Shown here one piece after another: positions 1 to 10,435 of a DNA stretch of 64,000 bases. The stretch comes from Sympetrum striolatum (taxonomy: Eukaryota > Arthropoda > Insecta > Odonata > Libellulidae). Where the stretch lies: NCBI GenBank assembly GCA_947579665.1, contig OX388350.1, positions 37,605,393 through 37,669,392 of the forward strand, given 5' to 3'. A program made the translations under genes and the position numbers. The notes under the pieces were generated by a model. It did not search any database and had not been told where the DNA came from. It saw nothing but the letters and a program-made list of their open reading frames with translations. Numbering within the stretch: the stretch's first letter is position 1; each line of letters opens with the position of its first letter.

Positions 1-492
1 ATAAATAGAGGATAATGCAGAAGTAGAAAATAGAGTATACATTTATTTTTAGTTTTCGCAGTCTTCTCTTTGATGGTGTTACTTTTATTCAAAGACCGAC
101 AGTGACAAGTCGTCCTTTGTGGTTAGTGGATTTCTTAGAATTAAAGAAACCCGTACGTATTTAATGTTCTCAAAACGTCGACCGTGAATGATGCATCGCT
201 TTTTGTGGGAAATAAAGTGTGCCGTTTCGAAGTAATCACGCAATTATGCGATTTAAAAAGTGAAGCCTAAAGTAAAATAGCTATAAATATTGCCGGAGAA
301 AGAAAATGATTATGCTGTCAAAATGCTTTCGGAGAATTTTGACACATGTTTCTTTATTCTCCAATTATATTCATGAAATGATGTTTCCTTTGAATTTCTA
401 CTTTATCTCCAATTTAGTAATGCATGGGTCATTCTGTAGAGGATACAATACAAAGAAACTCGTTTTAGTAACATTTTGAATTACGAAAATTG
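1..492. other. Non-coding AT-rich DNA, no gene seen
   Basis: I see no open frame with protein-like composition, no tRNA and no recognisable repeat in this stretch. It is probably intergenic or intronic. Confidence 0.6.
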
Positions 493-582
493 GTAATAAT
501 AATAATAAAAATAAAACGGCTTTATTCGGGCGAGATTGAGACTAAAAGTCTCCTCTTCCATCTAACCCATAATGGTAATGGG
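493..582 (-). mobile_element. 3'-terminal fragment of a non-LTR retroelement, copy 1
   Basis: Read on the minus strand this ends in an AATAAAG signal followed by an ATT/TTTATT-rich simple tail. Just upstream is a hairpin with the 6-bp stem GAGACT/AGTCTC (538-543 with 547-552) and a 3-nt loop. A second copy at 15915-15990 has the same order: tail, AATAAAG, stem, then a pyrimidine-rich stretch. The stem is identical and the loop differs (AAA here, GAA there). A 3' hairpin plus simple-repeat tail is typical of target-primed retroelements. The parent family cannot be named from this short piece. Confidence 0.55.
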
Positions 583-3500
583 TATTGGTAGAATATAATT
601 GGTAATATGATTTAATTTTGTTTTTTAGATAATTATTTTTAAAAGAATGAATGCGATTCATAATTCAAAACTATGAATAGATAATCATTATGCGTTAAGT
701 GAAAAACTGATGGTCTGAAAACAGTAATTAGAAACCCTTCTAAAAACTCCGAGAAAAATGAAAATTTCTCAGCCTCATTTTTATTGAAATTTTGCGTAGT
801 TTAAGTGTGATCTATTCGCTGTGCAAAAAATATTTTTCACATAAAAATCAACAAAACTTTCCTTCAATGCTCTCTTGGACTCCTAAGAGCATTCCTTCCC
901 AACAACTATGTTAGGAACAATAAAGTTTCACTGATTAAGAGATGAAAATTACTTTGTTAATCCTGTATTGTTATAAACGTTTAAGCGATGCTAATTATAA
1001 GGAATATTATTCATCACGAGTGATCAATAATGTGCTGTAATAATAAATGCAAATTGTTGCCAGCAAAATACGTTAGGTATTTGATTTGAGATTTTAGAGA
1101 TACATAAGTTACTTTTAAAAAACATTTTCCTCATTTTTAAGGTATATATTTTGCGATTGTTGCAATTTCATCTCGAATTCGTGTACAAAATGAGAAGCAA
1201 TGAAGGTTTAACATAAATACGATATTTTTTCGAGAGAAAGACGCGCATGATTTGAGTTTTTTGAGCTTAAAAAATCATGCATGTCTTAGATTCGAGAATA
1301 TTCCTTGCATCTGAAACTTTTTGTGGGAGGAAATATTGCGGCAGAAGTTGTTCAGAAGTCACTCAAATTTATGGGTAGCAATGCGTAATTAAGGTTCATA
1401 ACGCAGGACGCATGATATGGAAATTTGTCCTCAGAAGTATTTAGTTGACCCGTTGCGCGCGGGAATAGAAAAACTTCCGCGCAACTGCATTTAGTCTACG
1501 CATACCTTTTCCCTCACTCCCGAAGCGAGGCACTTCACGTGAACTATTTCAGTCGCTAAATGAAAAATCTCACCAAAAAATATGCACGTCTGCGTGGGAA
1601 CGTGAAGAATGAAAAAAAATCTTTAGAGCATAGTACTTTTAACAAAGTAGTTTCTCCCGCGGCGATGTTCAACTAAACGTGGTCTAACAGATGAGTACGA
1701 TATCTCTGAAAGCGTTGTGACGTCATAGCGACTCTCGGGACTAATAAATGTAAAGCGAGACCCGATTTAGAAAAGTTCCTCCCTGCGGATTGTATCTGTT
1801 TAGCATCTTATTAGAGGCGGATACCTCCGCTTCTTCGCAAATGAGTTTTAAAACTAGATTTAAGCTCTCGGTCCGTGCCAAAACATAGCGCTGCCTTTTT
1901 TTCCTTTGTCTGCAGTCACGGAAACGCGGAAATCTTTTAGTTTAATTTACATATGCATGCCCCTCTTTAAAAGCTCTCTGTGTACAACAATGAAAATTCT
2001 GGAGGAGTCTTTTGAAGTCATTCTGCTCTGTTTCCCTCGGCGGCATAAAAAGGTTATCTGGAAATCTGCTCATTTTCGCAAGCGTAATTAAGCTACCACT
2101 AATGGCTGAACGTGTTATGAATACTCTCGTTATTTTCCTTCAAATCTTTTTCATCATCTCTTGCATCTGAGGTAAAAGGTCTAAAAGACCACTGGTATGG
2201 AGTAAACACGATTTTGTTTTCGTCAAAGCTGCTACTCTAAACTCTGCTACATAGGCCAGCATTAAACCGTAATATTTTGTTCCCTCCAGCGTAATAATTG
2301 AGAGAGAATATTACTATTTTATGACCAAAAATAGGGTCAGGCATCTTAAAGCATGAATTCATTAATGTATAATTTGATGCATTCCTATATATCAAAAGTA
2401 AAACTTGCTATGTCTCTAGAAACGCCCGAGGACTTATAAATATTAACGCCATAGATTTATCGGCATTATTTTTCTCTTTGTTTCCTCAGGACCAAATTAA
2501 TGCACGTGGGGTTTTTAACTAGATAGAAAATTTAAAATACTTTTTTGTTAAGTCATCCGGACTTTTTATTGCTTCTAATTTGTTCAGTAAACATTTAATT
2601 AAAATATTTTCTCATTGAATGATTACAAAACTAGTCTTGCGCTGCAGTATTAAAATAACGAGCTGAAATTATTCTACTGTAATGAAATCCAAAAATTAGT
2701 ATATCTGAAATTACGTCTTCATTTCAAGTATCGCAGGAGCATTAAGTTGCCTAAATATCTTCGGATATTGTACAAAGTATTAGAATTTATGTACTTCTCA
2801 TGGTAATGCGTATATTCAATTAATTTTACATTATCTAATATCCAAATCTTGGAATGGTCTCCCCCTCCCTTGTGCCCTAATAACTTCATTGTTTTGCTTC
2901 TACATAATCATGAAGGTTACTTTAATAGACCACAGTAACATAATTTAATAATACATACATTGAGGTAAATATCGTACAATTTTAGCGTAAAATCACTATT
3001 GCTTAAGGCTCCACGGAGATTCTACTCTGATATCTAGGGAGCCAGAATGGTAATTTATGATTACATTTATTCTACAAAGTAAAATCTATCTATTATAATG
3101 GAGCTCCACCTAGTAAAGTTTTCTCATATTGATTATCATTTATCAATCCTCTGAATCAAGAATAATAATAACATCTCACAATAGAAATTTAATTGGATAC
3201 GCTAATATCCGCAGTATATATTATCAAAAATATTGTTTTTATTTCGAAAATCATCTTCCATCCTGTCGTGTGGCATATTTCACACATAAAGTGCCATAAA
3301 AATATTTCTTCGTCAGTTTACTGTTAATTATAGGGCGTTGAAGCGTGTATATATTTTTCCTATAGTATGCGAAATATTTTTTTAGTTTCAGAGCGGTTAA
3401 TAACTATCTAGGAAATAAAAAATGAAAGCCGTTTATACATGACTTTTTCGCACACACAAGCATAGCTTGTGGAAGCATTAAAGGTTAGCAGTGCCTTTTA

Positions 3501-6500
3501 AATTCCCCGTTTCATACATTACGTCACGTGTACTAAAAACTCAACGCTTATGCCTCGGAAAGCTCCCTTGCGGTTAACAGCAAAGGACGTGGAATGAAAA
3601 GGGAGATAAAAACACGGGCTAAAAGGAATTGAAAGATAAAGAGAGAGCACGGAGGGAACCGTGTTAAAGGAGCCCTCTACCGTTGTCTGAAGGGACGTGA
3701 TAATTTGCTTCGTCACGGAGGTAGATTCAACAGCCGTCCTTTTTTCAACAGGCTTCCTCAATCTATTGGTTTGTTCAGCTCCTTTCGCCGCCTTTTTCCC
3801 ATTCTTCCCTCTCCGTTATTCCCACCCAGAGGTACTGCGAGAAGTTTTTAAGGCGTATTCTCCAGCGGTCGAATCCGATTTAACTTTCCGTTACATTCAT
3901 CGGGGGCTCATTTTTCACGAGATAGACAGCTCTAAAAGACGGTCGCTTTTCATCTCAGCGTGACTATCCTCAACCCGAGGTGATAGCGATTCTTGACTGA
4001 TTTGCGTTTTGTCTCGACGATTTTCATTAATTGCCGGTTTCGCCTCTTTTTTGACTCTCTTGGGGAAAATACAAATTCCGAGTGTTCCTAGATTATTTCA
4101 TAATTGATCTACGTTGGACACTGTAAGGAGTTCAAGGCTATACCATTGGGTATTTAGCTATTTCTACTATTAATTGAGAACAAAAATAACGCACATGTAT
4201 TTACTCGCAAAGGGTACCACATGACAGCCATCTTTTTACGTACGTTTATCTGTAATTATTTTCCAGTTCAGATTTGAGCATGTGCTAAATTAAAAACTCT
4301 CTGATCATCAAAGTACTTTCAGAGAGTAATTATTTCAGTCATTCACGGAAATAACTTTAATATGTCCTAATCGAATTCTTGGGAAAGTCCTATCAGCAGG
4401 ATATATTTTCTGCATTTAGGGTGCCTTTTTCCCCTTAAAAGTGTCTTGCTGAGTGAGGAAAACTTGACCAAACTATCTCATTCCAAATCTTGCATAATAA
4501 GGCTCGTTTCCTTTGATAAGCAATTTGACAGGTGATTGCAATAGGATTGAGGATCTAACTAACTTGACAACTGATGAATATACAAGTAGACAATGTTTTT
4601 GCCTGATGTCAAAATATTCCGCTCACCAGAATTAAAAATTAAGATGTGAGAAAATGGTATCTTTGATTTTAATCATTACCATTAATTTTGGTGATATCAC
4701 TAAGATGGATTGTTTACCGTGATTACTAAAAGAGCCTATTAGTCAATGCATAGTTTACTCGTGCTGTTAGCAGAGTAAAATGCATGTTGTTTCAAAAACC
4801 AGAAAGCTGATAAGTTATAATAAAGGTTGGTTACCAGGATTTAAAATCAATTAGGATTTAAGATATTGAGAAAATAACTCAAGGAATTTTTGAAAATAAT
4901 TGGATAACCCTATTAATGGCTATATTTCGCAAGGATTTCTAGTTAAATGATTACGCTGTGTGTAAATCCTTTTTAAACTCCGTTATATTGCAATATGACA
5001 AATTCATTAGGAATAAATTATCGATTTCTCGCAACGTATATTTAGGCTGTTGTTAAAATTGAGAAACTCTGCGTTACCTTCTAGTTTCTTCTTTATAGAA
5101 ACCATAGAATTTTCTCAGGAAAGACAGATTCACCTTGCTTCTAGAGAAGCTCTCGATTCTTTTAAAATTCCGACAGCGCTTTCGTTGTCCCATAAAAAGA
5201 GAACAGTTCTGATACATGGGGTCATTGTGTATTCTAATTATCCTTTACCCTTGCTTTTCCTTATCTCCACCTGTTTCCCTCCGCTCCTTGCTCCATAATC
5301 TTAATTTTCGTCGCGGTACAGCAATTCATCCAACGTAAAAGGGAAGCGTTTCACCCAGATGCTGCGACGTTGGACATTGTGGAACATTTTTATTGCTGAA
5401 CACGTTGAAGAAGACTATCCGTAAAAGTATAGTCGAAAGCTTACTCGTCGCTAAGTCCACATAGGTGTAACTTTTCCCCATCATTGTTCTATAGGGCTAT
5501 TTTCTATGTATTGAAATAGATTAAAATAATCAAAATAAATAAAAGCTCTAAAATGTTGTAATTAACTTTATATTAACTTTCTTCTTTGGGATAAATGCTG
5601 CAATATTTCATCTTCGAAGCCTCAATGTACGTTCTATCCATATAAGATATACAGAGTTATTTTATACTTTTCAGAGCATTATTTGTGAAAAATAATACCT
5701 CTGTTCTCGAAAATAATTTACATAAGGTATTTAGAGAGGTTCTCGACTTTTTGAAACGTTATGCATTCATTTATTTGCAAACAAATTGATATTTTCCTAG
5801 ATTCGCATTTGTCAGCCGATATCCTGTTTCTCATAAGCAGTAAGAACCTTAACTATCGGTTATATTACCAAAAAGACACCAACTTTGATTACTTAGGAAG
5901 ATCGGGTCCAAGCAATTATTTTATCTTAGACATTTTAAATATATTGTGCCATTGTGGCTGCTCAAACAATCTTCAAAACATTGTTGGTCAATTCCGTAAT
6001 AGTCATCTGAGTCTAAAAATCGAAACAATTTTATAAACTGAAAACTTCCTTGTGTTAGCAGATAGCCGAGGTATTACTTTTTATTAAGTATGTAACTTGT
6101 TGATTTAACTTAGAATGTGGCGTCGATAGCATGAATTTTAAGTCACTAGTCTACCACTCAGTCAGTGGGGGCTTGATCCTAAAAACAACGGCTCATCTAA
6201 CGGTATTTTTCGGGGAGTTGAAGCCGGCTATAAACATTAATTCTGGAAGGAATTATACATGGCGAATACGGGACAACAGAAAACTAGCGCAGGAAACATC
6301 ACCTTAATTTCAAACCGTTAGGATTAAATATTTGTTGCCTTAACGAGCTAACATCTAAAGGATCTGACATACAATTCATCATATACTCTATGGTGACCAT
6401 GATTATAACTATATTGACTTTAACTGATACAACATCATTCTTCACCAACACCGCTGAATTTTGTACAATGATTTATCTTCCATACATCATTTCATGAAAT

Positions 6501-6536
6501 GAATACTGTCCAAGGAGATCTTGTGGAACTTCATGT
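583..6536. other. Non-coding AT-rich DNA, no gene seen
   Basis: Only short open frames of 60-90 codons occur, mostly starting on non-ATG codons and without recognisable domains or splice context. A miRNA-like hairpin is listed separately at 1225-1300. Short GC-richer patches lie near 1440-1530 and 3500-3990 and show no conserved protein pattern to me. Confidence 0.6.
1225..1300. other. 76-nt imperfect hairpin, pre-miRNA-like
   Basis: The arms 1225-1253 and 1272-1300 are each 29 nt and pair without gaps. About 22 Watson-Crick pairs form, with three G-U pairs and a few mismatches clustered in the middle, leaving an 18-nt loop. The inner stem (GCATGATTT / AAATCATGC) is perfect. The size and geometry fit an animal miRNA precursor on either strand, but a short inverted-repeat remnant would look the same. 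There is no evidence of expression or conservation. Confidence 0.3.
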
Positions 6537-6700
6537 TGACTAAAACTTTTTAATAGAAAACTTATACAAGTCCACAAATAAAAGTACACTGGTTAACCGA
6601 TTTCGGCATGAAACTATGCCATCATCAGAACCACAAACAGGTAACCAGTGTACTTTTCTTTGTGGACCTACCCAAGTTTTGTATTAAAAAGTTTTAATCA
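6537..6700 (-). mobile_element. Penelope-like element end with hammerhead-like core in a foldback
   Basis: The arms 6537-6598 and 6640-6700 form an imperfect inverted repeat of about 62 bp (roughly 85% identity). On the minus strand the 41-nt centre has the hammerhead layout. CTGATGA is at 6628-6622. Stem II is GGCAT/ATGCC (6620-6616 with 6609-6605). Then comes GAAA (6604-6601), and a minimal stem III TCGG followed by TT. A 5-bp stem I, TGGTT/AACCA, abuts the core. Hammerhead motifs with very short stem III are known from Penelope-like retroelements, and the order here matches. The conserved core bases are present. Stem III has a U·G in place of the usual C-G, and one extra U sits after CTGATGA, so activity is uncertain. 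Confidence 0.6.
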
Positions 6701-8063
6701 TTTCATCTTTTCATTCTCAATAATATAATAATTAACTTCTTAGATTTTCTCAAGGTTTGGGTGATATAATGAAACACTATAACTTAATTCAGCAAAAAAT
6801 CGATATATTTTGCTCACATTTAAATTACTCGTTCTGAAATACGAACCAAGTCTTCCCCGCACGTCCTGCCTCGTCAGAGCATAAGCCAATCTCCATCTTC
6901 CCTTCATCATAGTTAATTATTTGAAAAGAGCGTCATCTGGAACTCGCACTTGACGTCTCCTTTCATTGCCTCCAGTCAAAATGAGAATTTCCTCGTAAGA
7001 CAGCCTGATTATCTCTTTATGCCCTTCTGCATCCATCTTCCCCTCGCTCTGTTGGTAAGCAAGTCTTGTCTTTCCTTTATTCGCCTCTTATCTCGCGGCT
7101 TTTATGATTGCACAGGTAACGTACGCTTTCTTGAAAGTATGCATAGCGCAAGATAATGTTTTGAGTTCCCGGAGAGTGAAAAATAGCAGGGAATCAACGT
7201 CAGCTTCGTTGTTGAAAGTTCTTGGACGGGTTGCGAACCATTTCTCATGAGAGAGCTGCATGCGAAAACAACGGGCCGTACACGAGTTGCATCTTAGAAA
7301 GAGACAGATAGCGTTGCTGTTTATATAAGAAAGACTTTAAGCGCTAAATTAACAAAGGAAGAATATTTCTCATTTACGTTTCACTTGGGTTGGTAAGTTA
7401 TACTAATATATGAATTTTAATGTCTGGATTAATTTGAGGAAAGAGTGAACAAGAAATTTGAGAAGGAAGTGACCTAAAGTTTACACGGGGTGCTGGAATA
7501 GGTCGTACGTGGTCTGAAAACGTGAGTTTCGACACGTTTCTCCTCAATTATATACCAAACTTTAATGATACTTATTTTAAGTCTCTTGTAGCAATTATTT
7601 TTCTTTACCTCATCTATAAATGCTAATTAATTTATTTTCACTTTTATTTGTTTCTCTCATCGTACTTTTGAATGGTAATTAAGGTTAATTATTATAGTTT
7701 TAGGGGAGATTAATGTTTTGAATTAAATGAATTGTTCTCCCTATTTGAATAAATTAATCGTGTTCTCATAATAAATTATATCTCTCAATAATGAATAGAT
7801 CTAAAGGAACGTATTCGCTTGCTAACTCTTGCTTCTCTTGCTAACGAATTCACTATCCATTATCTAGTAGTGGATATAAAAACGACAAATAATCTCAATA
7901 TAGGTTCAGAAGAGTCTATTTCTGCTTTTAATATCCATATTTATTGTTAAAACAGCTGCAGAATAAAAAAGGTTAACTTTTAATTTGAAGGCCAATCACG
8001 TTTTTAAGATGGGTATTATAGGTTTAGTTTCTCTCTGGGTTTTGGAATCGAATGCATTTTTCT
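6701..8063. other. Non-coding DNA, no gene seen
   Basis: AT-rich sequence with no coding pattern or identified repeat. The stretch 6840-7320 is less AT-rich but holds only short unsupported open frames. Confidence 0.6.
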
Positions 8064-8408
8064 TTCACATCTACATCTACATCTACATCTACATTAATAC
8101 CCTACAAGCCGCCTTTCGGCGTGTGGCAGGGGGTGTAAACACCAGTTGAATCTAAATTACTTCCTTATTCGATTATTGTCACGTATTGTTCGCGGAAAGA
8201 ATGAATCTCTAAAACGATTCGTCCTAGCATCTATTTCTCTTAACTTACGGTCATTATCGGATCGACCGACGTAGCAGGGGGGTTGCAAGATACCGAGTAC
8301 ATATAGTACTATACACAGCTTCGATGCCATGAAGGGAACTTTATTTAAGAATCGGAGTAAGCTATTATATAGTGATCTAAAATTCGTTAACGTTTTTAAC
8401 ACCTGCAT
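8064..8408 (-). mobile_element. 3' end of a non-LTR retrotransposon (RT C-terminus, hairpin, hexamer tail)
   Basis: Read on the minus strand, 8408-8157 encodes about 83 residues that resemble the end of a LINE ORF2. The pattern is Y-x-G-R-S-D then R-K, then A-R-T-N-R-F-R, then S-F-F-P-R-T-I-R-D, seen at the C-terminus of many CR1/L2/Jockey-group elements. It stops at 8159-8157. A short 3' UTR follows with a hairpin of stem CGCC/GGCG around a GAAA tetraloop (8121-8110), and then about 4.5 copies of a GATGTA-type hexamer (8094-8068). The copy is 5'-truncated. Exact clade is not resolvable by eye. Confidence 0.7.
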
Positions 8409-9260
8409 AATATATCTTATATTTTTGATTTTCTGAAAATAAATGAGAAATAATTTAATATCACATACTTTTGATTTGAATGAATGTGCCTATCTTTAGC
8501 CTGGTTAAATTTAAATATTATTAATTATTGATAAATTCATATCGATTTAGCTAATTTATATTCTAACATCATTATTTTTACGAAGAATTAAAATAAACGC
8601 CTTTCATATTAAAAGTAAACTTAAGTTTTGTGCTCTCGTAAACATTAATCAATAAACATAATATATTCCCTAAACTGCTATTTTAGGTTTTTCTCCACTA
8701 GACTAGCAACACTATCACGCAAAAGACTACTACCTATTAGGCAAATTGCTGTTTTAACGATAGCTTGAAGACCGCGTTTTCCGCCATGCATTTGCTTTGG
8801 CTGTTTTGGAGATCATCATTTACTTGTTGAAAATCAAGAGTTCACGAATCAGTAGAATTTATAGCAAGTCACGTTAAAAATCTACCCTCCTTTGGCGTGA
8901 ATTACTTTCCAGGGACTGAGTTAATTAATAAATCGTATTAAATTACAATATTTGTTATAATTGAGTCCCTGATTCACATGAAAATAATAATAATAATTTC
9001 ACGTGGAAGGTTCCTTGGAGAAATCTATTTATAAAATGTTTTGTATATGGACGTTTTTAGTAAATTAAATATTTAGAGTGCAAATATAACGTTAAAGCCC
9101 CATTGGGAATCATTTACCAAAAAATATATATAGTGCTCATTTTGTCGTAACGTATATTGAAGAAAAGGTCACACACAATTAGTCTCTCTTCTTTTCACCC
9201 ATGGGATGAGCTAATGATTGTGTGATGATTGTGGATGAAGTTTGTTCTGGCGCTAATATT
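8409..9260. other. Non-coding AT-rich DNA, no gene seen
   Basis: No coding pattern, tRNA or repeat recognised. Confidence 0.6.
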
Positions 9261-9413
9261 TTTTTTGGCTTTTTACCCCAAAACTTATCGAAAAAATTGG
9301 ATTAACACATACAACCATTCCCTAACCAGAAGAATCCGATTAGCCGCTACTCGAACCCGGCATCTTGATGTTGGATGACTAGCAGGCTAACGTCTCTACC
9401 AGCGCGGTGGGTG
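9261..9413 (-). mobile_element. Degenerate tRNA-like SINE
   Basis: On the minus strand the sequence from about 9413 down to 9344 has a box-A-like segment (TGGTAGAGACG) and, about 35 nt further, a box-B-like segment (GGTTCGAGTAG). This is the layout of an internal RNA polymerase III promoter. The cloverleaf cannot be folded cleanly, so it is not a functional tRNA. About 80 nt of unrelated body follows and ends in an A-rich run near 9261. This fits an old tRNA-derived SINE. Boundaries are approximate and no target-site duplication was found. Confidence 0.4.
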
Positions 9414-10312
9414 TGACTTATGTATGGAAACTAAAGCCCTCCTTTTAAAGCGGGAGCCATTCGTCAAACAGAGGCAAGGTTAGCAGGGAAATAAGGCAAG
9501 TTTGTATTTTGCCCCTCTCCTTGCCCAAGCGATCCTGTTTCGGTGATTCCAGGGAGCTACTCGGAGCGACATAGATTTTCGCGAAAACGGCTAGCGACAA
9601 GCGTTTTTTGCACCTACGGAAGCAACAAAGGTTGAATTAATGCCCTTTCGTACGGCGGAGAATATATAAGTGGGCTCTTTGTTGATTCATCCGATGGGAC
9701 TATGGAAAAAGAAGTGGAATTTTTCATGTTTTTTAAAAGTCGGCTGTTCACGTTCGCTACTTGGTTGCATCTCGTGAAAAACATTGACCTTCTTCAGTGG
9801 AAAAAAGATACTGCTGCGCTGAGAGGAGTGGAAGAGAACTCAGAAGTTAAAAGAGCTTCTACCTCTCCGAATGGTTTGTTGACTCTTGAGCTCTGACCTG
9901 AAAAAAATCGCTTCTCCTTTTAAATCCTGATGGAATGTTTGCCGTCTTTGTGCTCGAAGAGCTGCTTTATGACGAGAGGAAAACTATGGATTTTTCGGGA
10001 ATCGGGATTCGCGTGCAGGTAATAGGGCACGAAGTCTCTTTATATCCGGTTACGTACTTGAACTTATTTCAACTCACTTTTATATGCTATGCACCGTTAT
10101 GACTAGATTTGGCGGCCTTGTTGTTTGGCACAAACAGTATAGAAATGTATCCAAACTTTACTTCTACCTAAACTGCTCTTAGTCTGTGAACCATCAATCA
10201 TTTAATTGCATTATGACATGAAAGATAATTGTCTTTTTCCTTTCCTATCTTTCTCACGAAAATGCATCATTTCTGAAAGGTTTGACGATTTCAACATTAC
10301 AGGAGTAGATAT
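9414..10312. other. Non-coding DNA upstream of the LINE insertion
   Basis: This stretch is less AT-rich than its surroundings. A TATATAAG motif at 9664-9671 is followed about 28 bp later by TTCATCC, which resembles a core promoter, but no coding exon is visible downstream. Otherwise no gene is seen. Confidence 0.45.
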
Positions 10313-10326
10313 ACCTATTTAATGTA
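10313..10326. repeat. Target-site duplication, 3' side of LINE
   Basis: The 14-bp sequence ACCTATTTAATGTA is repeated exactly at 14867-14880, on the other side of the Jockey-type element. It marks the insertion boundary and shows the insertion is recent enough for both copies to remain identical. Confidence 0.93.
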
Positions 10327-10435
10327 TATATATAATTTGACATCGTTTGGTGGTGCTGCCTCCATTCTTGCCCGTCCTCCTAGGGAGCTCCTTCGGGCTG
10401 GTGGGCTCCTTCGTTGGTGGACCTTCAAGGATATT
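10327..10435 (-). other. LINE 3' UTR with TA-repeat tail
   Basis: The 109 nt after the ORF2 stop end in an ATATATA run directly against the target-site duplication. No AATAAA and no poly(A) tail are present. Simple-repeat tails replace poly(A) in several arthropod LINE lineages, such as the I factor. The last TA steps overlap the duplication's own TA, so the exact junction is uncertain by a few bases. Confidence 0.8.

Noticed and set aside
9664..9720. TATATAAG plus downstream ATG as a host gene promoter and start
   Set aside because: The following frame is only 64 codons, has no domain or splice donor consensus, and the TATA motif is common in AT-rich DNA.
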